Counted from the first letter of the stretch, positions 35,656 to 44,870 are shown. The stretch: 64,000 bases of DNA from Streptomyces sp. NBC_01485 (GCF_036227125.1 NZ_CP109435.1:5394001-5458000); one strand, 5' to 3'. Numbers and translations: made by a program. The notes: generated by a model not told the origin, from the sequence alone.

Positions 35656-36245
35656 GAAGCGACACGTCGCTGGTCGCGATCGACCTGACGGAGTACGAGA
35701 TGCTGGCCGAGGCCGGCAACGCGGCGGTCCAGCGCGGCGACTTCGTGCAGGGATCCGACCTGCTCCACCAGGCCGTGGCGCTGTGGCGCGGGCCCGCACT
35801 CGTCAACGTGGAGGCCGGCGAGCTGCTCGGTGCCCGGATCGTCCATCTGGACGAGTCCCTGCTGTGCACGCTGGAGCACCGGATCTACGCCGATCTCCAG
35901 CGCGGCGCGCACCACACGCTGGTGCCGGAGCTCACCGAGCTCACCGCCCGCCACCCGCTGCACGAGAACTTCCACCGGCACCTGATGCTCGCGCTGTACC
36001 GATGCGGCCGGCGGGCGGAGTCGCTCGCCGTCATGCGGCGGCTGCGCGCCCGTCTGGTGGAGGAACTGGGCCTGGAGCCCTCGCCGTTCCTGGTCCAGAC
36101 GGAGCAGGACATTCTGCGCGGCGAGTCGTCCCTGGACCGGCCGCGGTCCGGTCCTGCGGACCGGGGCCGGGTATGCCAGCCGGAGCAGAGGACGGTGCGC
36201 GGCGCGGTCCACCGCCGGACGCCGACCATGCAGCCGATCGGCTGA
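35656..36245 (+). pseudogene. SARP/BTAD-type activator lacking its DNA-binding domain
   Basis: The frame reads VAIDLTEYEMLAEAGNAAVQ, LHQAVALWRGPALVNVEAGE, LDESLLCTLEHRIYADLQ, ARHPLHENFHRHLMLALYRC, SLAVMRRLRARLVEELGLEP. This is the bacterial transcriptional activation domain of Streptomyces antibiotic regulatory proteins. The OmpR-like N-terminal domain is missing; upstream (35595-35655) is unrelated, with a minus-strand tail SLQKIRKALATLKRFGEVEH that looks like the end of another gene. SARPs normally activate biosynthetic clusters, so a secondary-metabolite locus may once have been here. Confidence 0.75.
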
Positions 36246-36275
36246 GCCGACCGGCCCGTGGCCTTACGGGACACG

Positions 36276-36325
36276 CGGGTCCGCGGTCCACATCGGCCCG
36301 CGGACCCGTCCCACGGGTGGGACGG
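36276..36325. terminator. Two overlapping hairpins between convergent genes
   Basis: CGGGTCCGCGG (36276-36286) pairs with CCGCGGACCCG (36298-36308), and CCGTCCCA (36306-36313) with TGGGACGG (36318-36325). They share three bases, so they exclude one another. They lie between the SARP remnant and the ketoacyl synthase-like gene, whose 3' ends face each other. Confidence 0.62.
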
Positions 36326-36334
36326 CGCTCGGTG

Positions 36335-37386
36335 TCAGCCTCCGCTCACCAGCAGGCACGACCAGGTGAACCCGGCGCCGGCGCTCACCACCAGCGCGTA
36401 CTCGCCGGGTCCCAGCATCCGCCGGGTGCGCAGGTCCGCCAGGCTGGCCGCGGTGTCACCGGCGCCCAGAGCCCGGTGTCGGCGCCGGGCCGCAGCAGCT
36501 CCGCCCCGGTGAGCTTCGCCAGCAGCGGGGCGTACGCCAGGTCGATGGTCCGGCGGCCGAGCCGCGGTGCCACCACGTAGCGCAGCGGCTGATCGCCCGT
36601 GGCCGCCATGCCGGCGTCCGCAAGACACGACTCCAACGCCGACCGCAGCGCCGCGGCACTCGCCTCGGTGAACGCCTCCATACCCTCCGCCCGCAGGAAC
36701 GCCTTCTTGGTGCGGCGGATGTCGACCCGCGGCCCGAGGGAGCGGGCGGCGGGGCTGAACGGGTCGTCCCCGCGGTGCATCCGCTCCAGCCGCGGCGCGG
36801 CCACCGTGGAGACGGAGTGCAGCACCAGGTCGGCCGGCCTGCCTCCCTCGTCGCCCTCGCTGTCCGGAAGGTGGTGCAGGACGAGAGCGGTGGCCCCGTC
36901 GCCGTACGCGATGCCGTAGTCCCCGCCCCAGCGGTTGAAGCCCGGATCCAGGAAGGCGTCGGAGGTGGTGACCAGGGCGTGGCCGAGACCGGGCTCGACG
37001 AAGAGCCGGGCGGCCGCCAGCTCCACGGCCGCCGCACCGCCGTTGCACACCTGCTGGACGCCGACGGGCACGGCGCCGTCGGCGCCCAGCCGGTCGGCGA
37101 TGAAGTGTGCGGGGGACCACAGGTCGTGGCCCTGGTAGTGGATCCAGGCGTGCAGGACCAAGCCCACGGCACGGGCGTCCACACCGGCCGCAGCAAGCGC
37201 GCCACGGCCCGCCTCGACCGCCATCTCGGGCGGTGCGAGGTCGGCCACCGGGAGGTGGTCGTAGCCCAGTTCGCCGACGGTCTCGAGGTCGACCAGATCC
37301 AGTGCGACGGCCTCCTGCGCGCTCTGCCGCCCGGCGGGCAGCCAGAGAGAGGGGCCCGAGATGCCCAACGGGCGGGGGAGTCGCAT
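36335..37386 (-). pseudogene. Ketoacyl-ACP synthase III-like gene with C-terminal frameshift
   Basis: From ATG 37386 the frame runs about 305 codons with the thiolase fold of KAS III: the likely catalytic Cys in VGVQQVCNGGAAAVELAAAR and the segment WGGDYGIAYGDGATALVLHH. Near 36470 one base is lost. The current frame ends early on nonsense, while the next frame gives LGAGDTAASLADL and YALVVSAGAGFTWSCLLVSG to a stop at 36335, the expected glycine-rich KAS III end. The usual His of the triad is not evident (VVAPRLGRRT). With the SARP remnant it suggests a lost polyketide or fatty acid-derived product. Confidence 0.75.
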
Positions 37387-37457
37387 CACTCGCCCCCGAG
37401 GGCCACGCTCTTCGTGGCGACGCCACCGGCTGCTACGACCTTGCACTTCTTGACCAC
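37386..37457 (-). CDS. Possible 23-aa peptide coupled to the KAS III-like gene
   Basis: GTG 37457 follows AGAGGA by 6 bases and gives MVKKCKVVAAGGVATKSVAL plus GGE. Its TGA overlaps the ATG of the next gene (TGATG), a sign of translational coupling. It could be a leader, a tiny carrier or precursor, or only the tail of a deleted upstream gene, since the frame stays open upstream. I do not recognise the sequence. Confidence 0.3.
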   Translation of the reverse strand: MVKKCKVVAAGGVATKSVALGGE

Positions 37458-37654
37458 GGGATGTCCTCTGCTCACGGGGAACGGATCCGCAGCCACGTGT
37501 ATCAGAGCATTGTCACTGGTACGAGGCCTGTCTTGAGTTCCTGAGCTGGCCTTTCGCTGGTCTTCAGTCGTTCTCTTGCGGCTCGTCGGCAGTCCGTCTC
37601 CCGCGGCTCGGCGGCCGCCTCGACCAGCGAGATCCTGTCCTTCCGCCGGCCCGG

Positions 37655-38236
37655 TCACCGTCTAGGGCCCGCCACGGCGTAGGCCGCTGTGCCCGTGAGC
37701 AGGAGGGTCAGGGCCGTCCAGGTGGCCGTTGCCGTGTCGGGGGGTAGCAGCATCCAGGTTGCGATCCGCATCGGCGTGGTCGTCGGGGGTGGGGCGAAGA
37801 ACGTGAACGAGAGCCAGGTGAACGGAAGTGTCCAGGCGTACTGGCCGCCCGTGAGCGCCGCGCCCAGGGCGATCAGGCCCGTCAGGCCCGCGCTGTCCCG
37901 GACGACGAACGCGGTGGTGGCCATGGGCTCGCCCATGGTCTGCACCGTCAGCAGCACCGCGGCGACGACCGCGCCCGCGAGCAGCACGTGCGCCGCTCGG
38001 CGGGGCGCCCAGCGGATCGCGGCCGTCCGGTCCAGGGCGAGGTCCTGCCCGCTGAGCCCGGTCGAGGCCGCCATCGCCCCCGTGGCGAGGACGAGCACGG
38101 GCAGCCGCGGATCACCGGGCACCCCGCCCCCGCCCCCGTCCCGGGCGAGTGCCCACACCGCCACCGCGCTGATCACCAGCGCGGCGAGCGACGCGGGTAT
38201 CTGGCGCGAGCGTGCGTACAGCGTCAGCCATCTCAC
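37655..38236 (-). CDS. Membrane subunit of ABC exporter (small)
   Basis: This encodes 193 aa from GTG 38236, overlapping the upstream stop (GTGA). About five helices are seen, among them LAALVISAVAVWALA, LPVLVLATGAMAAST and WTALTLLLTGTAAYAVA. It has no family motif that I recognise. Position as the last gene of the sigma-anti-sigma-ATPase-permease operon supports a second permease subunit. Confidence 0.72.
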   Translation of the reverse strand: MRWLTLYARSRQIPASLAALVISAVAVWALARDGGGGGVPGDPRLPVLVLATGAMAASTGLSGQDLALDRTAAIRWAPRRAAHVLLAGAVVAAVLLTVQTMGEPMATTAFVVRDSAGLTGLIALGAALTGGQYAWTLPFTWLSFTFFAPPPTTTPMRIATWMLLPPDTATATWTALTLLLTGTAAYAVAGPRR

Positions 38237-39630
38237 CGGGACGCACCGCCGGACAGCACGTCGAACGCGTCGCCCTCGCAGGAGAGCGCGGCGGCGCGCA
38301 TCGCGTTGATCCGTGAGAGCTGTTCCGCCCGCGGTAGCGCCTTGAGTTGTCTCCACACCGAGCCGGCTTCGGCCATGGTCCGGGCACCCGGAGCCTGGAC
38401 GGTTCCGTCGAGCGGCTCGAGGTCCCCGAGGACCCAGCCCGCCGCGACGGTCTGCGCGACGTCGTCTCCCGCCGTGTCGCCCCAGCCTGCGGGGGAGCAC
38501 CCCGGCACCATGCCCTTGGCGATCAGCGCCCGGGTCAGTTCCTCGCCCTTCGCGGCGGCGGCGATGATGTCGTCGTCGAAGTCGAAGAGCAGGGTCTCGC
38601 GGGACCACCGTGGCGTGGCGCCGTCCGGCAGTACGGCGGTGTTCTCCCGGACCGAGACCGGCGCCTGGCCGCCCAGGGCGCCGTGCAGCAGGCGCAGCGC
38701 CTTCCGGCCGGGCTCCGCGAGGTCGGCGAGTCGCGCCTGCTGAGTCCTCGTCACGCACACCGGGCCGTCGCACACCAGCTCCGCGGCGGCCTCGTCCACG
38801 ACGTACATCCGGCGCGGGTCGGAGGGGAGGACGAGCAGGGCGAGCGCCGCGCCCGCCAGGACGGGCGTCAGGGCGAGCAGCCGGGTGCGCGGGGTCGCGG
38901 CGACCAGCAGCGCGAAACCGGTCGCGGCCATGCCGAGCAGCCAGATCGTCTGCCCGACGTGCACGGAGGCGGAGAGCGTGACGAGCACGTTGTGCACCTC
39001 CTCCACCGCCGGTGACAGCAGCGAGACCCGGTTCGGCTCCGTGATCGGGACCCCCGTCGCCGTGGTCGTCTCCGTCCGGCCCAACGACATGTACATGAGG
39101 GCCGTGAACACGAAGGCGCCCATGGCCAGCGCGGGCGGGGTGAGCGCGGACGGCAGGGCCCGCGCGGCCCCCATGCCCAGCACGGCCCCCGCGACGAGGA
39201 AGAGCGCCCCCACCAGCGAGATCGGCAGCCACCCGAGGTGCGTGTACTCGGTGTGGGCGAGCACCTGGACCCCGCCCACGAGGACGAGGAGCCCGAAAGC
39301 CGAGGTCAGCGTGATCGCCGTCGTGCCAGCCGTCGTGGCCGCGCGGTGCCAGGCGGGGCGCGGCGTGCTCGTCAGCAGCTCGGACATCCTCGAGCGGTGG
39401 TCGCGCAGGCCCTGGAGCGCCCCGAGCCCCACGGTGAGCGGCCACAGGTAGAACAGCAGGGAGCGGGTCCACAGGGCCATGGACGTCCACTGGGCCGTCC
39501 ACGCCGTGGTGCCCCGCCACCACGCGGAGTCCGGCAGGTACAGGAACGCCAGCGCCGCCGTCAGGACCACGGCGCCGGCCCACGGGGCGACGGAGCGCCT
39601 CAGCTCGATACGCAGGACACGGACGTTCAC
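38233..39630 (-). CDS. ABC-2-like permease with extracytoplasmic domain
   Basis: This encodes 465 aa from GTG 39630 (a TTG lies directly before it). The first part has about six to eight helices (VVLTAALAFLYLPDS, LFYLWPLTVGLGALQGLRDH, TAITLTSAFGLLVLVGGVQV). The last 170 residues are soluble, with a pair of cysteines in ELVCDGPVCVTRTQQ and a further Cys in GCSPAG, probably outside the membrane and possibly disulfide-bonded. It overlaps both neighbours by 4 bases. Function beyond export is not clear. Confidence 0.72.
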   Translation of the reverse strand: MNVRVLRIELRRSVAPWAGAVVLTAALAFLYLPDSAWWRGTTAWTAQWTSMALWTRSLLFYLWPLTVGLGALQGLRDHRSRMSELLTSTPRPAWHRAATTAGTTAITLTSAFGLLVLVGGVQVLAHTEYTHLGWLPISLVGALFLVAGAVLGMGAARALPSALTPPALAMGAFVFTALMYMSLGRTETTTATGVPITEPNRVSLLSPAVEEVHNVLVTLSASVHVGQTIWLLGMAATGFALLVAATPRTRLLALTPVLAGAALALLVLPSDPRRMYVVDEAAAELVCDGPVCVTRTQQARLADLAEPGRKALRLLHGALGGQAPVSVRENTAVLPDGATPRWSRETLLFDFDDDIIAAAAKGEELTRALIAKGMVPGCSPAGWGDTAGDDVAQTVAAGWVLGDLEPLDGTVQAPGARTMAEAGSVWRQLKALPRAEQLSRINAMRAAALSCEGDAFDVLSGGASR

Positions 39631-40463
39631 CAAGTGCCCCTTCCCTGCTCGGGGTTGAGGAGCAGCGCCGAGTAGCCGCGCTCCAGGGGGCTGTCGCCCT
39701 CGTGCTCGGAGCCGCCCACCGCGGCCAGTTCGTCGGGGGTGCCCTGGAAGACCAGTCGTCCCTCGGCGAAGAGCACCACGTCGGTGCAGGCGGCGGCGAC
39801 GTCCTCCACCAGATGGGTCGAGACGACCACGCAGGTGTCCGTGCCCAACTCCTGGAGCAGCTCGCGGAAGCGCAGCCGCTGAGCCGGGTCCAGGCCGGCC
39901 GTCGGCTCGTCGAGGAGCAGGATCGCCGGGTCGTTGACGATGGCCTGGGCGATGCCGACCCTGCGCACCATGCCGCCCGACAGGGCCTTCATCCTGTCGT
40001 CGGCGCGGTCCGCCAGACCCACCCGCTCCACGGCGCGCTGCACCGCCGCGGGGATGTCCGACTTCGGCACCTCCTTCAGCCAGGCCATGTACTCGACGAA
40101 CTCACGCACGGTGAAGCGCTTGTAGTAGCCGAACTCCTGCGGCAGATAGCCGATCCGACGGCGCAGCGCACGGTGCTCGCCCGCGCCGCCCATACCGCTC
40201 ACGCCGCGCACGCCGCCCACGGACTCGCCGAGCAGCTCCAGGCCGCCCTCGGTGGGGCGCAGCACGGTGGCCAGCGCCCGGATGAGGGTGGTCTTGCCCG
40301 CCCCGTTGGGGCCGAGGAGTCCGTGGACGCCGGTGCCCAGCGACAGGTCGAGCCCGTCGACGGCCATCCGTTTCCTGCCGACCCTGACCTTCAGCCCGGT
40401 GGCCTGGATCTCCCAGGCGTAGGCAGTCGGCGCGATGTCGGCCGCGCTCACAGGGGACGTCAT
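39627..40463 (-). CDS. ABC transporter ATP-binding protein
   Basis: This encodes 278 aa from ATG 40463, with GGAAGGGAAG just upstream. An ATG at 40535 overlaps the anti-sigma stop (ATGA) and would add 24 residues made of NIG repeats. The ATPase has Walker A GLLGPNGAGKTTLI, Q loop region IGYLPQEFGYYKRFTV, signature ALSGGMVRRVGIAQAI, Walker B ILLLDEPTAGLDPAQR and H loop VVSTHLVEDV. It drives the two membrane proteins downstream. Confidence 0.9.
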   Translation of the reverse strand: MTSPVSAADIAPTAYAWEIQATGLKVRVGRKRMAVDGLDLSLGTGVHGLLGPNGAGKTTLIRALATVLRPTEGGLELLGESVGGVRGVSGMGGAGEHRALRRRIGYLPQEFGYYKRFTVREFVEYMAWLKEVPKSDIPAAVQRAVERVGLADRADDRMKALSGGMVRRVGIAQAIVNDPAILLLDEPTAGLDPAQRLRFRELLQELGTDTCVVVSTHLVEDVAAACTDVVLFAEGRLVFQGTPDELAAVGGSEHEGDSPLERGYSALLLNPEQGRGTW

Positions 40464-40490
40464 GTCAGCTTCCCTTCCGATGTTCTTCCC

Positions 40491-40526
40491 GATGTTTCCG
40501 ATGTTTCCGATGTTTCCGACGTTTCC
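40491..40526. repeat. 9-bp tandem repeats before the ATPase gene
   Basis: Four units of GATGTTTCC (the last GACGTTTCC) occupy 40491-40526, with a degenerate unit before them. On the minus strand they would encode Asn-Ile-Gly in frame with the ATPase if translation began at 40535. Confidence 0.85.
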
Positions 40527-40531
40527 GATGG

Positions 40532-41392
40532 TCATCGATGGGCTCCCAGCACGGAGTACGCGCCTCTGCGGGCGATCACGACACCGACGCCGAGCGCGAG
40601 GATCAGCCCCCACACGGGCAGCCCGTCCGTCTGCAGGGCGAACGTCGTACGGCCGTCGGCCAGGGTCGGCGCCACGATCACGGCGGCCCATACGGCGGCC
40701 AGCGCGACGGCGGCGCGGGTCACCCCGACGACACCGCCGAGCGCCAGCGTCGTCGCCGTGAAGGCCAGACAGGGCAGCAGCCACTGAGCCACCATCACCC
40801 CCGTCACCCATCCGCCCACCAGCAGCGCGGGGACGACCACACCGAGCACGGACGCGGTGCGCCGCAGCACCAGATAGAGCCCGGCCCTGGGCACGGAGGC
40901 CGTCAGCTCGTACGCCGGGTCCAGACCGCGCGACCAGGACGCCGCGACGCCGAGCACGGGCAGGACCGGCGCGAACAGGAGCACCAGCGACACCCCTCCG
41001 GAGCCGGAGCCGGAGACGAGGTTGGGGCCGGAGCCGGAGCCGGAGCCGGTGTCGACGAGGTCGAGCAGCAGGGCGAGCAGCGTCACGCCGACGACCATGG
41101 CCAGCCACGGCGCCATCGTGGGCGTCAGCCACCTCGACAGCCGTGCCGACCAGCGCCGTCCGCGCGGCATCGTCGCGGTGACGGCGACCCGGGGTTCGAG
41201 GCCGGACCACACGGTGCCGACCAGCGCCGCCACGGCGGGCGCCTCGGCCCCGACAGCGGCGGACAGCCGGTCACGGCACCCCCGGCACGCCTCCAGATGG
41301 GCCTCCAGGGCCCACACCTCGTCGACGGCGAGGTCCGTGTCGCCGCGCGCGTACCCCTCGATGATCCGCGTCGCCGCGTGTTCCACACTCAT
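40532..41392 (-). CDS. Anti-sigma-like protein with zinc-finger and membrane domain
   Basis: This encodes 286 aa from ATG 41392, overlapping the sigma factor stop (ATGA). The N-terminus has the zf-HC2 type motif (H in ALEAHLEACRGCRDRL, with both cysteines) that binds ECF sigma factors. The rest has about six helices, separated by a Gly-Ser repeat loop (TGSGSGSGPNLVSGSGSG). Such a protein should hold the sigma factor at the membrane until a signal arrives. Confidence 0.82.
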   Translation of the reverse strand: MSVEHAATRIIEGYARGDTDLAVDEVWALEAHLEACRGCRDRLSAAVGAEAPAVAALVGTVWSGLEPRVAVTATMPRGRRWSARLSRWLTPTMAPWLAMVVGVTLLALLLDLVDTGSGSGSGPNLVSGSGSGGVSLVLLFAPVLPVLGVAASWSRGLDPAYELTASVPRAGLYLVLRRTASVLGVVVPALLVGGWVTGVMVAQWLLPCLAFTATTLALGGVVGVTRAAVALAAVWAAVIVAPTLADGRTTFALQTDGLPVWGLILALGVGVVIARRGAYSVLGAHR

Positions 41393-41949
41393 GCCAGCGC
41401 CCTCCGCATCGCGATCCGGGCCCGGCGGGCACGGGTCTTGACCGTGCCCTCGGGCAGCCCGAGCAGGACCGCGGTCTCCCGGACGGACAGCCCGTCCAGC
41501 ACCATGGCCTGCAGTACCTGTCTCAGCTCCGGCGCGAGGCACCGCAGCGCGTCCCCGACGTCACCGCCGACGGTCGCCGCGAGCGCCTCCTCCTCGGCGG
41601 CGGGCGCCGCGTGGGCGGGAGCGGCGGCCGGCGGCGGCTCGGCATGGTGGGCCCTCCGCCGGAAGGCGTCGACGAGGCGGCGTGCCGCGATCGTCCACAG
41701 CCATCCGACGGCCGTCCCGCCCACCGAGGCCCCCGCGAACGCGCCCGCCGCACGCCACACCGACAGATACGTCTCCTGCATGACCTCGGCGACGACCTGC
41801 TCGTCCGCGCAACGACGGCGCAGCCGCACCGCCATCCACGGCGACGTACGCCGGTACAACTCCTCGAACGCGGCACGGTCGCCCTTCGCCACCAGCCGGA
41901 CGAGACGCTCCTCGTCCACCTCGTGCAGCGCTGCCCTCACTGATCTCAC
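41389..41949 (-). CDS. ECF RNA polymerase sigma factor
   Basis: This encodes 186 aa if it begins at GTG 41949; GTG 42006 and GTG 41940 are also in frame. Region 2 reads LVRLVAKGDRAAFEELYRRT to VMQETYLSVWRAAGAF, and region 4 reads CLAPELRQVLQAMVLDGLSV to LPEGTVKTRARRARIAMRRA. Its Ala/Pro-rich linker is long. It likely directs transcription of its own operon and so the ABC exporter that follows. Confidence 0.9.
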   Translation of the reverse strand: MRSVRAALHEVDEERLVRLVAKGDRAAFEELYRRTSPWMAVRLRRRCADEQVVAEVMQETYLSVWRAAGAFAGASVGGTAVGWLWTIAARRLVDAFRRRAHHAEPPPAAAPAHAAPAAEEEALAATVGGDVGDALRCLAPELRQVLQAMVLDGLSVRETAVLLGLPEGTVKTRARRARIAMRRALA

Positions 41950-42143
41950 ACCCGCTAGACGCCCGAGCAGGGCCGCGGGTTTTCCTCCGGATGTGATCCA
42001 CGCCACATGCGGGAAGGCTCGTGGGGCTGTGCGGTTCGCTGAAGGCGATGTCGGGGACGGGTGGGTGAGATCTTCTGTGCGCCGATCGGGAGCCGATAGT
42101 GTGGACGGGCCGGTTCGGGGCTGTTCAAGGGGGTTGGGCAGGA

Positions 42144-44753
42144 GTGGAGTTGGGGCAGTTGGCCGCGTCCGTCGCGATGGCCGTGGCAGGGGCGATCGGC
42201 AACGACGCGTATACCGCGTTGAAGACGCGGGTGGGGGCGTTCCTCGGGCGGGGCGGGCGGGAGCGGGAGGACGTCTTCCTCGTAGGGCTCACAGAGTTGC
42301 GAAGCGATCTGGTCCTGGCCCGTGAGAGGGGCGACGAGGCCGGCGCGGCGAACTCGGCAGCGGCGATCGAACGGCTCGTGAGCGGCGAACTCGACCTACT
42401 GCTCACGGAACAGCCCTCCCTGGCAGGCGAGTTGAGGGACCTGCACGCCGAGGCGGGGAACACTGTCACCAACGGCACCCTGGTGGTGGGCGGTCACACG
42501 CAGGTGTCGAATGTGTACAACCATTACAACCACTACTACGACGGGGGCCCGTCAGCCCCACGGCAGGCCGCTCCGGGCGCTCCGGCCGTTCCGGGTGCTT
42601 CGGGTGTTTCGGCGCCGGTGCCCCGAATCGCTCTGTCGCCGACGAACCACTACCAGAACAACGCCGACTTGCTCCTGCGGATGGACGCCGTGTGGGCGGA
42701 GCGCCGGGCCGCCGGGGTTTCCACCGTGCTGTACCTGCTGGGTGTGCCGGGTATCGGGACGTCGTCCGTCGCGCGCGAGTGGCTGCGCCGACACCAAAGC
42801 GACCTGGCGGGGCCTCAGTTGCGGGCGTCGCTCGGCAGGGACGCCTGGGGCAACCTGCCGGAGCCCTCGGCGGTCCTGGAGCGCTGGTTCCGTGAACTGG
42901 GAGTCCCGGCGGGTGACGTGCCCGCCGGCCCCGGTGACCGGTCGGAGTACTTCCGCAGACTCGCCGCCCGTGGCCCGATCGTCGTGCTGCTCGAGGACGT
43001 CGTGGTCGCCTCGCAGGTCGAACCGCTGCTGCCGGGCACGCCGGGCAGCGTGGTGCTCATCACCAGCCACTCCCGGCTGCCTCAACTCGTCCGCACCGTC
43101 GGTGCGGAGCCGTTCGCGATGGGCCCCCTGGATCCCGTACACAGCCGGAAGCTGCTGGTCGGCGTCGGCAGGCTCGGAGACGACGCGGCGGCGTACGAGA
43201 GGGAACTGGACCTGATCACCGACGGGTGCCGCGGTCTCCCTCTCGCGCTGTGCATCGCCGGGGCGCAGTTGGCCGTCGGCCATGCCGGCAGGGTGCGGGA
43301 GCTGGCGGCCGAACTGTCCGACCGGACGACCAGAATGGAAGTGCTCGACACGGACGACGAGATCTCCGCGGCTCTGGACCCCGGCTATCGCGGTCTCGCC
43401 CCGGACGCCGCGCATCTCTACCGCTGCATCGGCCTGCACCCCGCCGAGGAGTTCGAGGCGGATGTCGTACGGGCCATGCTCCCGGACCTGGACACCGCCG
43501 CGCGGAACAGGGTTCTTCGGCAGTTGACCGCCGCGAACCTGATCGAGCCGACCGGGAGCGGCGGTTACCGGGTGTGCCACCACATCGTCCACGACCACGC
43601 GCTCGCGTGCGCCCTCGCCGACGAACCGGCCGAGGTCCGCGAGGCGGTGCTGGACCGGATCATCGCGCACTACCTGGAGTTCGCGGAACGCGCGGAGGCG
43701 GCTCTGTCCTCCCGCCACCGGCATGATCCGGCAGGTACGTACGCGGCTTACGCGCCCACGGGGACCGTTGACGCGCCGGCCGTGATCGCGGGTCTGGAGC
43801 GACGCCGCGAGAGCCTGGAGAACGTGGTACGCCTCGCTCACGAGAAGGGCCGGCACGACCAGACCTGGCGGCTGGCCCAGGGGCTGCACACGTTCCACCT
43901 GAAATGCGGCCTGCACACTCCCTGGATCTCGACGCACGAACTGGCGCTGAAGTCGGCCCACGAATGCCGCGACCAACAGGCCATCGCCCGGATGCACTTC
44001 GAGCTCGGCTTCGCTCGTCTCGATCGGTGGAGCACACACCAGGGTGATCCGCGGGCGGCCCGCGAGTGCTTCGAGCGCGCGCTCGAACTCGTCCGTCCGG
44101 CCGACGGCAGTGCCACCGAAGGCCAGCGGCGGACGGAGTCCAGCGTGCTGGAGGGACTCGGCCTGGTGGAACGCGGACTGGGCAATCCCGCCGTCGCCCT
44201 GGACTACTACGCCCTGGGGCTGGACGCGCTGAACGGCATCGACCACAAGCGCGGCCGAGCCCTCTTCGCCCTCCACCGGGGAGTGGCCTGCACCGATCTG
44301 CGACGTCATGACGAGGCGGCCCGGGAACTGCGCTCCGCCCGCGAACAGTTCGCGGACCTGCCGGTGCCCGACCCCTACAACGAGGCCCGTGCCCTGACCC
44401 GGTACGCCGAGAGCCGGCGAGCCGCCGAGCAGCCGGACGAGGCCGTGCGGGCGCTCGACGACGCGATCGAGATCATGACCGTGAACGGTCCGCCGTACCA
44501 GCGGGCCGGGATCCTCCTGCTCAGGGGGGATCTGCTGAGTGCGCGGGGCGACCGCGCACGGGCGACGCTGGACTGGGTCACGGCGGGCGAGCTGTTCCGC
44601 GAGGCGAACAGCCTGCGGGCGCAGGAGGCGGACCAGCGCCTTGCCGACGGATCGGGGACGGCCGACGAGAACGGCCCACAGGACGGTGACCGGCCACAGG
44701 ACGGTGACCGGCCACAGGACGGGGACGGTTCACAGGACGGTGACGTCGAGTAG
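42144..44753 (+). CDS. STAND/NB-ARC-like NTPase with TPR repeats, degenerate P-loop
   Basis: This encodes 869 aa from GTG 42144. Residues 1-100 form a helical domain with a membrane-like start (LAASVAMAVAGAIGNDAYTA). The nucleotide domain begins near residue 195, but its Walker A reads GVPGIGTSSVAREW: the essential Lys is Thr. Walker B is PIVVLLEDVV. GLPLALCIAG is the NB-ARC GLPL motif. TPR-like helices follow from about residue 580 (ECFERALELVRP, VALDYYALGLDAL). Imperfect PQDGDR repeats end the protein. STAND proteins act in signalling or defence; without the Lys, ATP hydrolysis is doubtful. It is convergent with the next gene, with a 24-base overlap. Confidence 0.8.
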   Translation: MELGQLAASVAMAVAGAIGNDAYTALKTRVGAFLGRGGREREDVFLVGLTELRSDLVLARERGDEAGAANSAAAIERLVSGELDLLLTEQPSLAGELRDLHAEAGNTVTNGTLVVGGHTQVSNVYNHYNHYYDGGPSAPRQAAPGAPAVPGASGVSAPVPRIALSPTNHYQNNADLLLRMDAVWAERRAAGVSTVLYLLGVPGIGTSSVAREWLRRHQSDLAGPQLRASLGRDAWGNLPEPSAVLERWFRELGVPAGDVPAGPGDRSEYFRRLAARGPIVVLLEDVVVASQVEPLLPGTPGSVVLITSHSRLPQLVRTVGAEPFAMGPLDPVHSRKLLVGVGRLGDDAAAYERELDLITDGCRGLPLALCIAGAQLAVGHAGRVRELAAELSDRTTRMEVLDTDDEISAALDPGYRGLAPDAAHLYRCIGLHPAEEFEADVVRAMLPDLDTAARNRVLRQLTAANLIEPTGSGGYRVCHHIVHDHALACALADEPAEVREAVLDRIIAHYLEFAERAEAALSSRHRHDPAGTYAAYAPTGTVDAPAVIAGLERRRESLENVVRLAHEKGRHDQTWRLAQGLHTFHLKCGLHTPWISTHELALKSAHECRDQQAIARMHFELGFARLDRWSTHQGDPRAARECFERALELVRPADGSATEGQRRTESSVLEGLGLVERGLGNPAVALDYYALGLDALNGIDHKRGRALFALHRGVACTDLRRHDEAARELRSAREQFADLPVPDPYNEARALTRYAESRRAAEQPDEAVRALDDAIEIMTVNGPPYQRAGILLLRGDLLSARGDRARATLDWVTAGELFREANSLRAQEADQRLADGSGTADENGPQDGDRPQDGDRPQDGDGSQDGDVE

Positions 44754-44870
44754 ACCGGTGAGGCCGGATAGGACGGTGACGTCGGGTCGGCCGGTGGCGT
44801 CAGGTCGGCCGGTGAGGCCGGGTAGGCCGGTGACGTCGGGTAGGCCGGTGACGTCGGGTAGGCCGGTTTC
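44680..44870. repeat. 18-bp minisatellite across two convergent gene ends
   Basis: Imperfect 18-base units with a GACGGTGAC or CCGGTGACG core run through the end of the STAND gene (PQDGDR in protein) and the end of the minus-strand gene (TGLPDV in protein). Both stop codons (44751-44753 and 44730-44732) lie inside the array. Confidence 0.75.
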
